Below, one piece after another: positions 8,578-17,399 of a stretch of 64,000 bases of DNA. Source of the DNA: an uncultured Bacteroidia bacterium (GTDB taxonomy: Bacteria > Bacteroidota > Bacteroidia > Bacteroidales > Prolixibacteraceae); NCBI GenBank assembly GCA_903897145.1, contig CAIUAN010000057.1, positions 62,001 to 126,000 of the forward strand, written 5' to 3'. Position numbers and translations under genes: made by a program. The notes beneath the pieces are model-generated. The model saw only the letters and a program-made list of their open reading frames with translations. It had not been told where the DNA came from and did no database searches. Positions within the stretch are counted from its first letter, which is position 1. The number at the start of each line of letters is the position of its first letter.

Positions 8578-9045
8578 ATGAGATGTTTGATCATCCTGCT
8601 TTTTAGTATACTTAGTTTCTCGGGTTTTGGTGCCCTAAATAATGTGCACCCGCCAGTCGGTAAAGAGGCGAATGCCGATTCCCTCAGGATCTGGGAGAAA
8701 CTAAATATCAAGTCCGATGCCAAAATCAATGACCTGTTGATTCAACAAGCCGAACAGGCTAAAAAAAGCGGAACAACGAGTGGCTATAGACTACAGATCT
8801 TCTTTGGATCAGGAGAAAATGCTCACAACAAAGCTCTTAAAATCAAAACTGAATTCCTTGCTGTCAATCCTGAGATTAAAGCCTATTTGCTCTTTAAATC
8901 TCCCGATTTTATTGTCCGTGTAGGTAACTGGCGCACAAAAAGTGAAGCATTAAAGATGCGAAAATCACTAACGCTCAGATTCCCAAATGCATTTATTGTG
9001 GCAGACGACATCGCAATACCCGAATTAAATAATCATACTAACTAA
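8578..9045 (+). CDS. Secreted SPOR-domain protein
   Basis: The 155-residue protein has an N-terminal signal peptide (hydrophobic residues 3-19) and a C-terminal SPOR domain from about residue 77: YRLQIFFGSGENAHNKA, a middle YLLFKSPDFIVRVGNWRTKSEA segment split by the usual turn, and a final FPNAFIV strand. SPOR domains bind denuded glycan strands of peptidoglycan and often localise proteins to the septum, so a periplasmic wall-associated role is likely. purF follows 22 bases downstream, possibly on the same transcript, although the functions are unrelated. Confidence 0.85.
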   Translation: MRCLIILLFSILSFSGFGALNNVHPPVGKEANADSLRIWEKLNIKSDAKINDLLIQQAEQAKKSGTTSGYRLQIFFGSGENAHNKALKIKTEFLAVNPEIKAYLLFKSPDFIVRVGNWRTKSEALKMRKSLTLRFPNAFIVADDIAIPELNNHTN

Positions 9046-9067
9046 TAATTAATCAGGACTATCCAGG

Positions 9068-10969
9068 ATGAGCGAACAAATTAAACATGAATGTGGAATT
9101 GCCCTGATCAGATTACTTAAACCGTTAGAATACTACCGCCTAAAATATGGCACCTGGCAATATGGAGTGAATAAACTCTACTTGCTCATGGAAAAACAGC
9201 ACAACCGAGGCCAAGATGGAGCAGGAACAATTGGTTTAAAAATAGATGTTCAGCCTGGAAAAGAATACATGTTTCGACACCGCTCGGTTGATTCAAATCC
9301 AATCAGAGACGTATTTGCGAAAATCTATAAAGAGTTCAACAACGCTGCCGTTCAGTACCCACAAAGCTTTCACGATCCAGTATGGGCGAAAGAAAACCTC
9401 CCTTTCGCAGGCGAGGTCTATATGGGACACCTTCGCTACGGAACCTTTGGTCGGAATAGCGTTGAATATACCCATCCAGTTATGCGACTCAACAACTGGA
9501 GATCACGAAGCCTCGCGCTAGCTGGAAACTTCAACCTCACCAATGTCGATGAACTTTTCGACCTTTTAGTTGGCTTGGGGCAGCATCCTAAAGGGTCAAC
9601 AGATACCGTTACAATACTTGAAAAAATTGGGCATTTCATCGACGAAGAGAATGAATTGCTATTTAGACAATACAAAAACAAAGGATTTAGTAATAAGAAG
9701 ATTACAAATCAGATTGAAGAGAATCTAGACCTTCGTAAAGTTCTTGACCGCGCTAGTCGTGATTGGGATGGTGGATATACCATTGGTGGAGTCTTAGGTC
9801 ATGGCGATGCATTTGTATTCCGCGATCCTTGGGGCATTCGTCCAGCATTCTACTACGCCGATGATGAGATCGTAGTGGTCGCCTCAGAAAGACCTGTTAT
9901 CCAGACAGTAATGAATGTTGGGTGGAAGCAGGTTAATGAAATCGAGCCGGGCAATGCGCTTATCATTAAAGCTAATGGATTAGTTTCTCATGAGAAAGTA
10001 AGGACACCGCAAGTTCGTAAATCATGCTCGTTTGAGCGGATCTATTTCTCTCGTGGCTCAGACCGCGATATCTATTTAGAGCGCAAAAAGCTTGGGTTCT
10101 TGTTAGCTCCAACCATTCTTCAAAAAATTGATCATGACCTAAAAAATACGGTCTTCTCCTACATTCCCAATACAGCTGAGACTGCATTCCTAGGCATGAT
10201 GGAAGGTATTCGAGATGAGCAGACCAAGTGGAAAAGAGAAAAAATTCGTGAGTTAGGTGCTTCTATTACAGATGCACAGCTTGATGAGATCATCTCCGTT
10301 CAGCCTCGAATGGAGAAGATTGCCATTAAAGACGTCAAAATGCGAACCTTTATCGCCGACGATTCAAGTCGAGACGATTTGGTGGGGCATGTTTACGATG
10401 TGACCTATGGCATTGTCGAGAATCATAAAGACACGTTGGTTGTTTTGGACGATTCCATCGTAAGAGGAACCACTTTGAAACAAAGTATTCTAAAGATTCT
10501 GGATCGTCTTAAACCAAAAAAGATCATCATTATCTCTTCTGCGCCTCAGATTCGTTATCCAGATTGCTATGGTATCGATATGGCTGTGCTGGTAAAGTTT
10601 GTGGCTTTTGAAGCTGCAATAGCTTTGCTCAACGAGACTGGCCAAGCAAAGATTATCAATGAGGTTTACCGTAAATGTAAGCAACAACAGACTCTTCGAA
10701 AAGAGGAGATGGTGAATTATGTAAAACAGATATACAAACCTTTTACGCCGGAGCAGATTTCAGCTAAGATAGCACAGTTGTTAAAGCCTGCAGAGTGCAA
10801 ATCAGAAGTTGAAATCGTTTATCAGAGTGTCGAGAATCTTCATCTAGCTTGTCCAAATGACTTAGGCGACTGGTATTTCACAGGCGACTATCCTACTCCA
10901 GGAGGAAATAAAGTTGTAAACACCGCGTTTATTAATTTCATTGAAGGAATTAAAGGGCGAGCGTATTAA
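9068..10969 (+). CDS. purF: Amidophosphoribosyltransferase, long Bacteroidota form
   Basis: PurF converts PRPP and glutamine to phosphoribosylamine, the first committed step of purine synthesis. The N-terminal glutaminase has Cys9 (HECGIA), to be exposed by removal of a short propeptide, with the RYGTFG and GNFNLTN segments of the glutamine site. The C-terminal phosphoribosyltransferase half has the PRPP loop VVLDDSIVRGTT. At 633 residues it is about 130 longer than the standard enzyme and has an extra C-terminal region (about residues 540-633). This long form is common in Bacteroidota, often alongside a standard PurF, so the in vivo role may differ somewhat. Confidence 0.88.
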   Translation: MSEQIKHECGIALIRLLKPLEYYRLKYGTWQYGVNKLYLLMEKQHNRGQDGAGTIGLKIDVQPGKEYMFRHRSVDSNPIRDVFAKIYKEFNNAAVQYPQSFHDPVWAKENLPFAGEVYMGHLRYGTFGRNSVEYTHPVMRLNNWRSRSLALAGNFNLTNVDELFDLLVGLGQHPKGSTDTVTILEKIGHFIDEENELLFRQYKNKGFSNKKITNQIEENLDLRKVLDRASRDWDGGYTIGGVLGHGDAFVFRDPWGIRPAFYYADDEIVVVASERPVIQTVMNVGWKQVNEIEPGNALIIKANGLVSHEKVRTPQVRKSCSFERIYFSRGSDRDIYLERKKLGFLLAPTILQKIDHDLKNTVFSYIPNTAETAFLGMMEGIRDEQTKWKREKIRELGASITDAQLDEIISVQPRMEKIAIKDVKMRTFIADDSSRDDLVGHVYDVTYGIVENHKDTLVVLDDSIVRGTTLKQSILKILDRLKPKKIIIISSAPQIRYPDCYGIDMAVLVKFVAFEAAIALLNETGQAKIINEVYRKCKQQQTLRKEEMVNYVKQIYKPFTPEQISAKIAQLLKPAECKSEVEIVYQSVENLHLACPNDLGDWYFTGDYPTPGGNKVVNTAFINFIEGIKGRAY

Positions 10970-10994
10970 GAAATTCAAAATGCAAAGATCAAAT

Positions 10995-11046
10995 TGCAAA
11001 AGTCAAAGTTCAACGTGTCTGATACGTTTGAATTTTGACCTTTGCA
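10995..11046. terminator. Imperfect inverted repeat, probable bidirectional terminator
   Basis: A 52-base imperfect inverted repeat (TGCAAA.GTCAAA.TTCAA.CGT pairing with its complement, loop about 7 bases) lies between convergent purF and the helicase gene. It could act as a terminator for both. Its AT-rich, internally repetitive composition also resembles a dispersed intergenic repeat, but no second copy was noticed in the window. Confidence 0.5.
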
Positions 11047-11059
11047 TTTTAGGCTCTTC

Positions 11060-12385
11060 CTACTTTCCCCTTTTTCTCCCCTTTGTTTTCGTGTCCCGAA
11101 GTTGAGTACTTTTCTGATTAAAGCTAAAAGCATTCTTGACGTGACGCGCTTTTTTCTCGTGAAATGCCCCTTTAAATTCTGGATTAGCCAATCGTTTTTG
11201 TCGATCAAGCTCCCGGTCAATAACTTGTTGCTCCGGTTTACTCAATGGCACCACATCAATTATCTCGGGAAGCGGCAGCTCTTCAATTTTCATCCGAATG
11301 AGCTCCTCGATATTTTTTAGGTGATAATCCTCCTCTGGACCAATAAATGAAATGGCCACCCCATCAGTATTCGCTCTTGCTGTTCGACCAATACGATGAA
11401 TATAATCTTCGTAGCGTGGAGGCAGATCAAAATTTATAACGTGAGAGATCAGACTTACATCAATACCTCTTGCCGAAATATCTGTTGAGACCAGAACTCT
11501 GACGCTTCCTGATTTAAAGGCTTCGATGGCATTTATTCGAGAGCTTTGTGCTTTGTTGCTATGTAATATTCGAACTTCTCCTTCAGTCTTGCGCTTAATA
11601 ACCTTATACACATCTTCCGCGTTTTCTTTGGTTCGAGTAAAGATTATCACCCGGGTATAGGTCTCTTCATCCAAGAGTAGGTGATTGATGAAGTTTAATT
11701 TTGTTTTAAAGTTTGGGACTCGGTAGAAATATTGTTTTACCTTATCAACAGGCGTTGCAGAAGGGGCAACCTCAACCCGTTCGGGGAAAGCCAGAAATTC
11801 ATTACTCATCTGTTCAATGCTTTCTGAGAATGTAGCTGAAAAAAGCAGGTTTTGACGACGTGGTGGAATGACTTCGAAAAGTTTATTGAGCTGTGGCATA
11901 AACCCCATATCCAACATCCGATCGGCTTCATCGACCACAAGAGTCTTAACGCTTTTCATCCCAAAAGCACCTGCACGATACAACTCCCAAAGTCGACCAG
12001 GAGTAGCTACTAAAATATCGATACCAGGTGTTATTAATTCTGCGTGTTTAGTCCAACCAATACCTCCATAGACAGCCACGTGTCGGATATTTGTAAATTG
12101 AGACAGCTCCGCAATGTCTTCGCCAACCTGAATAGACAATTCGCGCGTAGGGACTAAAATAATCGCTCGTGGATCGGTCCCTTCCGCCTTCACGAGTTTC
12201 ATCAATAAGGGAATAACGTATGCAGCGGTCTTGCCAGTACCTGTCTGGGCAATACCTAATACATCTTTTCCCGATTTAATCACGGGAATAGCTTCTGCTT
12301 GAATGGGGGTTGGCGTCACAAAACCAATCTCTTCTAATGCTTTTAAAATTGATTTCCCAATACCAAATCCTTCAAATGTTGTCAT
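11060..12385 (-). CDS. DEAD-box ATP-dependent RNA helicase, RhlE-like
   Basis: The 441-residue cytoplasmic helicase has every core motif: an F-x-x-F Q-motif region with TPTPIQ, Walker A AQTGTGKT, PTRELSIQ, TPGR, DEAD (VDEADRMLDMGF), SAT, and HRIGRTAR in the second RecA domain. The basic C-terminal tail (KKARHVKN, KGRKRGK) fits RNA binding. Such proteins remodel RNA in ribosome assembly and mRNA decay. The start is ATG 12385; a TTG six bases upstream is also in frame but less likely. It is convergent with purF and has its own promoter signal. Confidence 0.92.
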   Translation of the reverse strand: MTTFEGFGIGKSILKALEEIGFVTPTPIQAEAIPVIKSGKDVLGIAQTGTGKTAAYVIPLLMKLVKAEGTDPRAIILVPTRELSIQVGEDIAELSQFTNIRHVAVYGGIGWTKHAELITPGIDILVATPGRLWELYRAGAFGMKSVKTLVVDEADRMLDMGFMPQLNKLFEVIPPRRQNLLFSATFSESIEQMSNEFLAFPERVEVAPSATPVDKVKQYFYRVPNFKTKLNFINHLLLDEETYTRVIIFTRTKENAEDVYKVIKRKTEGEVRILHSNKAQSSRINAIEAFKSGSVRVLVSTDISARGIDVSLISHVINFDLPPRYEDYIHRIGRTARANTDGVAISFIGPEEDYHLKNIEELIRMKIEELPLPEIIDVVPLSKPEQQVIDRELDRQKRLANPEFKGAFHEKKARHVKNAFSFNQKSTQLRDTKTKGRKRGK

Positions 12386-12407
12386 TCTCAATGCTTTTAA
12401 TAGAGTG

Positions 12408-12415
12408 CAAAGTTA
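12408..12415 (-). promoter_or_regulatory. Candidate -7 element for the helicase gene
   Basis: On the minus strand this reads TAACTTTG, a full TAnnTTTG match 22 bases before the ATG at 12385. Confidence 0.5.
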
Positions 12416-12512
12416 ACTTTTCTTAGCCATTTTCAGCTTTAAGTCAACAGCGTGACAGAATGAGGGATATGAGAATAGTTAAAAGCTCTAGCGAAAGCGA
12501 AATAGCCAAATG

Positions 12513-13622
12513 CTAAATCAATTGAAATACCTTACCAGGAAGGCCAACAAGAATGCCTGCAAATTCAAGATTAAGCAATGTCGGCGAGACTTTACTCATG
12601 GGTAAGGCTGTCTTGATGCAGATTAAGTCAATGGCAGTAGGTCCATTCTCACGAAGGAGGTCAGTAATTTTTTTCTCCTCCTCATTAAATTCATAAAACA
12701 GACAAGGCTGAATTGCATCAGGGCGACTTTTTGTAGCGCTCCAATTCATAACGTATTCCAGATCTAAGAGTGACTCGATCAAGGCCGCTCGATTTGATTT
12801 AATCAGGAAATGACACCCTTCAGCATACACATCGCCTACTCGACCTGGGAAAGCAAAGACATCGCGGTTGTAGGAATTGGCAATATCAGCAGTGACTAAG
12901 GCGCCCCCTTTTTTAGCTGATTCAACCACAATAGTCGCATCTGAAAGTCCTGCAATAATACGATTTCGGCGCAAAAAATTTGTCCGCTCAATCTTTGAAA
13001 AGCTCATAAAATCGGAAACCAGACCACCTCCATTTTCAATCATCTCTCGAGCAACACCAGCATGCAAACTAGGGTAAATAGTCTCTAAACCATGGGCTAA
13101 TACTGCAACAGTTGGCAGCCCATTGCGCAAAGCCGACTTATGCGCATGAATATCAATACCATAAGCTAAGCCACTTACAATAACGATCCGATAACCCTTT
13201 TCGACCAAAGCACCAATCAGTTGATCAACCATTCGCTTTCCATATTCAGTAGCACTACGGGTTCCAACAAGACTGATCGTCTTACCCTCGTTTAGCGGTG
13301 GATTTCCTTTCACATACAATACTATGGGGGCATCAGCACAGGCTTTTAATCGCTGCGGATAATCGGCATCAAGATAGAACAGCGCCTTGATGCCATTTTT
13401 TTGCATAAACTCTACCTCTTGGCTAGCACGCGACATTAACTTAGACCTAAAAATATTTTTAGCTAAAATAGTCCCTATTCCAGGGACTAATCGCAACGTT
13501 TTCTCCTTTGATTTAAGCACCTCTTCGGCCGATCCAAGGTAGGCAATTAATGACTTTGCCGTGATACTTCCAATGCCAGGGATTAGGGATAACGCAATTT
13601 TACTGATCAACTCATTTTCCAT
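12513..13622 (-). CDS. dprA: DNA-processing protein DprA
   Basis: DprA binds incoming single-stranded DNA and loads RecA during natural transformation, and it is widespread even in species not known to be competent. The 369-residue product has N-terminal helix-hairpin-helix repeats (LIPGIGSITAK, LVPGIGTILAK), the Rossmann-like core (SLVGTRSATEYG, VSGLAYGIDIHAHK, LRRNRIIAGLSDATIVVE, GGALVTA, FAFPGRV), and a C-terminal winged-helix-like domain after residue 310. The start at 13622 (MENELISK) is preferred; an extension to 13706 adds 28 residues of no family resemblance. Two upstream minus-strand genes (dprA and the RRM gene) are 107 bases apart. Confidence 0.93.
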   Translation of the reverse strand: MENELISKIALSLIPGIGSITAKSLIAYLGSAEEVLKSKEKTLRLVPGIGTILAKNIFRSKLMSRASQEVEFMQKNGIKALFYLDADYPQRLKACADAPIVLYVKGNPPLNEGKTISLVGTRSATEYGKRMVDQLIGALVEKGYRIVIVSGLAYGIDIHAHKSALRNGLPTVAVLAHGLETIYPSLHAGVAREMIENGGGLVSDFMSFSKIERTNFLRRNRIIAGLSDATIVVESAKKGGALVTADIANSYNRDVFAFPGRVGDVYAEGCHFLIKSNRAALIESLLDLEYVMNWSATKSRPDAIQPCLFYEFNEEEKKITDLLRENGPTAIDLICIKTALPMSKVSPTLLNLEFAGILVGLPGKVFQLI

Positions 13623-13729
13623 AATGCAGAAAAGATTAGACTGGGAAATAAAGTGACCAAAAAAGCGAAAGCTAACAATCGAATAGTCGTTATGCTGGTC
13701 CAGCAATCGTCGAATGCTACGGAATAGAA

Positions 13730-14086
13730 CTAGCCCATTAATTGGTTCAAATCGCCACTTCTATTTTGGACAAATTCATGATGGCGATAACCATTTAAGT
13801 TCTGGGCCGTATTCGATTGGTTAAACTTATCGTGATCCCACAGATGGGTAGGCTGAGAATCTTTGACCAGTATAATGCTCTCTTGAAAGGAGGTTCCATT
13901 CAGTTCCGTAATCGCCTCCATTGCTTCTGCACTCTTAGGCATCTCCACAAATCCATACCCTTTTGAACGGCCAGTAAATCGATCGTAGATTATCTTACTC
14001 GAAGTCACGTAGCCATAATGAGCAAATAATTTCTGTAAATCCTGAGAAGTGGTGGTTTGGTTAAGTTGTGCAATAAATAGGTTCAC
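13730..14086 (-). CDS. Single-RRM RNA-binding protein
   Basis: This 118-residue protein has one RNA recognition motif: RNP2 LFIAQL at residues 3-8 and RNP1 KGYGFVEM at about residues 43-50, with the usual beta-alpha-beta spacing. A short Asn/Gln/His-rich tail of about 35 residues follows. Small RRM proteins of this kind are common in Bacteroidota and bind single-stranded RNA, probably as global post-transcriptional regulators. The start codon is GTG; no in-frame ATG lies nearby and the product begins exactly at the RRM. Confidence 0.88.
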   Translation of the reverse strand: MNLFIAQLNQTTTSQDLQKLFAHYGYVTSSKIIYDRFTGRSKGYGFVEMPKSAEAMEAITELNGTSFQESIILVKDSQPTHLWDHDKFNQSNTAQNLNGYRHHEFVQNRSGDLNQLMG

Positions 14087-14254
14087 AATAGTAAGTTTTA
14101 AGGGTTAAAAAAAAGTAATGGCCATCAAGGACCATCAATACGCTAGGATTAAACGTTCAAATTGATCTCGGCTTAAGACTGAATGTCAATGATTAACGAA
14201 GCATTTATTTTCTAGCGCTTAGTAAAGTTAGCTAAAACATTGGAAAAAGAGAAG

Positions 14255-14282
14255 AGGCTAATTAACCTATTTTAAATAGCCT
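14255..14282. other. Hairpin upstream of dnaG
   Basis: AGGCTAATTAA (14255-14265) can pair with TTTAAATAGCCT (14271-14282) with one mismatch. It sits 30 bases before the dnaG -7 element and could be an operator or a weak terminator. The rest of the 238-base gap between the divergent RRM and dnaG genes shows no open frame. Confidence 0.3.
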
Positions 14283-14311
14283 ACAAAAGTTTTTTGGGAA
14301 GCAGTTTTCAT

Positions 14312-14319
14312 TACCTTTG
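14312..14319 (+). promoter_or_regulatory. Candidate -7 element for dnaG
   Basis: TACCTTTG matches TAnnTTTG and ends only five bases before the dnaG ATG. If used, the mRNA would be leaderless or nearly so. A TTTG lies 15 bases upstream (14293-14296), a shorter spacer than usual. Confidence 0.45.
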
Positions 14320-14324
14320 TTCAA

Positions 14325-16280
14325 ATGATAGACCAGGGAACGATACAGCAGATACTCGATGTTGCAGAGATTGCAGATGTTGTTGGTGATTTTGTGACCT
14401 TAAAACGTCGCGGAACCAGCATGATCGGGCTCTGTCCGTTTCATAACGAGAAAACACCGTCGTTTAATGTCTCTCAAGCCAAAGGAATCTATAAATGTTT
14501 TGGATGCGGTAAAGGTGGATCATCGGTTAACTTCATCATGGAGCACGAACATCTCTCCTATACCGAAGCTTTACGCTGGTTAGCTGGTAAATACAACATT
14601 TCAATTCGCGAAAAGGAAGAAAATCCTGAAGATATTAAGGAGCGTAATGATCGGGAGAGCCAACTTATTGTTTCAGAATTTGCTCAAAAATTCTTCGATG
14701 GTCAACTTTGGGATTCAAACTCAGGGCGATTAATTGGGCTATCCTACCTCCGTCAGCGCGGAATGCGGGACGACATCATCAAGAAATTTGGGATCGGCTA
14801 TTGCCCCGAAGGGAAAGATATTATGACGAATGCCGCTCTTAAAGAGGGGTTCAAAATGGAGTTTTTGGAGAAAACAGGTCTAACCATTAAACGTGAAGAT
14901 TGGGTGCGCGACCGCTTTTCTGGTCGTATGATGTTCCCCATTCATGGCATCTCAGGACGGGTAATCGGGTTTGGCGGTCGAACACTGTCGCAAGATAAAA
15001 CAATCGCCAAATATTTAAATTCTCCAGAATCCGATATCTACCATAAAAGTCGAGTGCTATACGGTATTTTTCAAGCCAAACGATCAATTATTCAAGAGGA
15101 TAAATGCTACCTTGTAGAAGGCTATACCGATGTAACATCACTTCACCAATCGGGAATAGAAAATGTCGTTGCTTCCTCAGGCACCTCATTGACCATCGAT
15201 CAAATTCGTTTAATCAGAAGGTTTACCAATAACGTGACGATCATTTATGATGGCGATCAGGCTGGTATAAAAGCCTCGATGCGTGGTATCGATATGGTTC
15301 TTGAAGAGGGGATAAACGTCAAGGTGTTACCACTTCCAGAGGGGGAAGATCCAGACTCATTCTCTAGATCGATGAGTTCGACTGAACTGAAAGAATATAT
15401 CAAAGGCCACGAGACAGACTTTATAAAATTCAAGACCAAGCTTCTGCTTGCTGGCGTGGAGAACGACCCCATCAGTCGAGCGAAGCTTATCACAGATATA
15501 GTAAGCTCAATTGCGGTTATCCCAGCAGAGATTGTGCGTTCGGAATACTTAAAAGAGTGCAGCAGACTGCTTGACGTTCGAGAGACGGTGCTTTACAATG
15601 AGATCAGAAAGCTTAAAGTCAAGTCGGAAGATGAGATGATCAAGCATCAAGAAAGGGAACTTCTTAAGGAGGCCAATGTCAAAGCACCAATTATTAATTT
15701 GCCTTTACCAGAGGTTAATCCGTGCGAAAATGAAGAGCGAGAACTTCTCAAGTTATTGCTAAAATATGGTTCAAACCTACTCTACGAAGTTGAGAATCCT
15801 GAACAGGAAACGCCAGATCAAGTTTCAGTCTCGGATTTTATCCTTGCTGAATTAGATGCCGACCAGATGGTTTCTGTCAATCCAACCATTAAAGCCATCT
15901 TCGACGAATACCGACTTCATTTCGACACCGAAAATTTCGATGCGATTAAATATTTCGTGAACCATTCAAACCTTCAAATCAGTCAACTTATTTCCGATAT
16001 TCTATCTGAGAAAAATAAACTAAGTCAGTTTTGGCGAAAGAAAGGGAGCTTTATTGAAGAGGAGCATGAGATATTACAACAGTTAGTCCCTAAGGTCCTG
16101 CAGGAATGCAAACTGCGCTATATCTCATTCTTAATTGGCCAAGCAGAACAAGGGATCCGAAAAGCTTCTGAGGAACACAATGATGACGCTGTCCTTGAAT
16201 TTCAAACCCGATACCAAAAACTAAAAACGGTTGAAAAGCTTTTGTGTGGTCATCTGGGAAAAAGAACAATAACCTCTTAG
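14325..16280 (+). CDS. dnaG: DNA primase DnaG
   Basis: DnaG makes the RNA primers for chromosome replication at the fork, working with DnaB helicase. The 651-residue protein has the CHC2 zinc finger (Cys37, His40, Cys58, Cys61), the RNA polymerase basic and Toprim domains (EGYTDVTSLHQSG, ASSGTSLT, IYDGDQAGIKA) and a long acidic helical C-terminal region for helicase binding. ATG 14325 gives the standard family N-terminus (MIDQGTIQQILD). An NAD-dependent epimerase gene follows after 60 bases. Confidence 0.97.
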   Translation: MIDQGTIQQILDVAEIADVVGDFVTLKRRGTSMIGLCPFHNEKTPSFNVSQAKGIYKCFGCGKGGSSVNFIMEHEHLSYTEALRWLAGKYNISIREKEENPEDIKERNDRESQLIVSEFAQKFFDGQLWDSNSGRLIGLSYLRQRGMRDDIIKKFGIGYCPEGKDIMTNAALKEGFKMEFLEKTGLTIKREDWVRDRFSGRMMFPIHGISGRVIGFGGRTLSQDKTIAKYLNSPESDIYHKSRVLYGIFQAKRSIIQEDKCYLVEGYTDVTSLHQSGIENVVASSGTSLTIDQIRLIRRFTNNVTIIYDGDQAGIKASMRGIDMVLEEGINVKVLPLPEGEDPDSFSRSMSSTELKEYIKGHETDFIKFKTKLLLAGVENDPISRAKLITDIVSSIAVIPAEIVRSEYLKECSRLLDVRETVLYNEIRKLKVKSEDEMIKHQERELLKEANVKAPIINLPLPEVNPCENEERELLKLLLKYGSNLLYEVENPEQETPDQVSVSDFILAELDADQMVSVNPTIKAIFDEYRLHFDTENFDAIKYFVNHSNLQISQLISDILSEKNKLSQFWRKKGSFIEEEHEILQQLVPKVLQECKLRYISFLIGQAEQGIRKASEEHNDDAVLEFQTRYQKLKTVEKLLCGHLGKRTITS

Positions 16281-16340
16281 TTGTTGACCTAAGTAAAATT
16301 AAAAGCCGAAGTTAACGCAACTAATAAACGATAGCAAGAT

Positions 16341-17372
16341 ATGATATTTGTTACGGGTGGGACAGGCATGGTTGGAGCTCATTTACTCTATGACCTAACG
16401 CAAAAGGGAGAGAAAGTTCGTGCCCTGAAACGACCTGGCAGCCCTATCCAGAAAACAGAAAAAATATTCTCATTTTACACCTCAACACCCGAAAATCATC
16501 TGAATAAAATCGAATGGGTCGAAGGGGATATCCTAGACAAAGATGGACTGAGCGAGCTACTGGTCGGAATAACCCAAATATACCATTGTGCGGCTATTGT
16601 TTCCTTTGACGCTTCAAAGCGTGATGAGATTATCCATATCAATGGCGAAGGGACGGCCAACTTAGTCGATCTAGCTCTAACATTAGGGATCTCTAAATTT
16701 TGTCATGTTAGCTCAATTGCCGCGATTGGAGCCCCACCAGACGGTTTAGAGGCAAATGAGGAGCATCCTTGGCGTACCTCGAAAGAAAATTCAGCTTATG
16801 CCGAGAGTAAATACAATGCGGAGATGGAGGTGTGGCGCGGAACCTTGGAAGGTTTAGATGCCGTGATTGTAAACCCTTCAGTCATCATTGGTCCAGGCGA
16901 CTGGAAAACAGGGAGTTCCACACTGTTTTCCACGATCTGGAAAGGGATGAAATTTTACACATCTGGTGGAACAGGATTTGTAGATGTCAAAGATGTAGTA
17001 ACTGCGATGCAGCTATTAATGACAGAAGAAAACTGGGTTTCGGCAAAGAATCAACGCTACATCCTCAACGCCGAAAATCTTCTTTACCGCGACTGCTTTA
17101 ATTTAGTAGCCGATAATCTTAAAGTGAATCGACCTAAGATACGGGCCACAAAAACTTTATTAACGATTGGCTATCGAATAGCTGCCATCAAGAAATTTTT
17201 TACTGGAATACCAGCAGCTCTAACCCGAGAAATCGCCAAGAGTGCAAATAAGGTTAGTTTTTATGATGGGACAAAGATTGCCAAGGCCTTTAATTTCTCC
17301 TATATTTCCATAGCAGATTGCATTCAGCAGAACTCAAAAATCTTCTTAGCCGAGCATCGTCGTAAGGATTAA
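16341..17372 (+). CDS. NAD-dependent epimerase/dehydratase (extended SDR)
   Basis: The 343-residue cytoplasmic protein belongs to the extended short-chain dehydrogenases, closest in look to dihydroflavonol-4-reductase-like members. The dinucleotide-binding motif TGGTGMVG lies at residues 5-12, the catalytic Tyr-Lys pair at YAESK (residues of about 154-158), and the NPSVIIGPGD segment follows. The substrate is not known; bacterial members act on nucleotide sugars, steroids or aldehydes. It follows dnaG and precedes a lipoprotein gene in the same direction. Confidence 0.85.
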   Translation: MIFVTGGTGMVGAHLLYDLTQKGEKVRALKRPGSPIQKTEKIFSFYTSTPENHLNKIEWVEGDILDKDGLSELLVGITQIYHCAAIVSFDASKRDEIIHINGEGTANLVDLALTLGISKFCHVSSIAAIGAPPDGLEANEEHPWRTSKENSAYAESKYNAEMEVWRGTLEGLDAVIVNPSVIIGPGDWKTGSSTLFSTIWKGMKFYTSGGTGFVDVKDVVTAMQLLMTEENWVSAKNQRYILNAENLLYRDCFNLVADNLKVNRPKIRATKTLLTIGYRIAAIKKFFTGIPAALTREIAKSANKVSFYDGTKIAKAFNFSYISIADCIQQNSKIFLAEHRRKD

Positions 17373-17383
17373 CTAAATTCTGT

Positions 17384-17391
17384 TATTTTTG
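17384..17391 (+). promoter_or_regulatory. Candidate -7 element for the papain-like lipoprotein gene
   Basis: TATTTTTG matches TAnnTTTG and ends eight bases before the ATG at 17400, implying a very short leader. Confidence 0.4.
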
Positions 17392-17399
17392 ATCTAATT

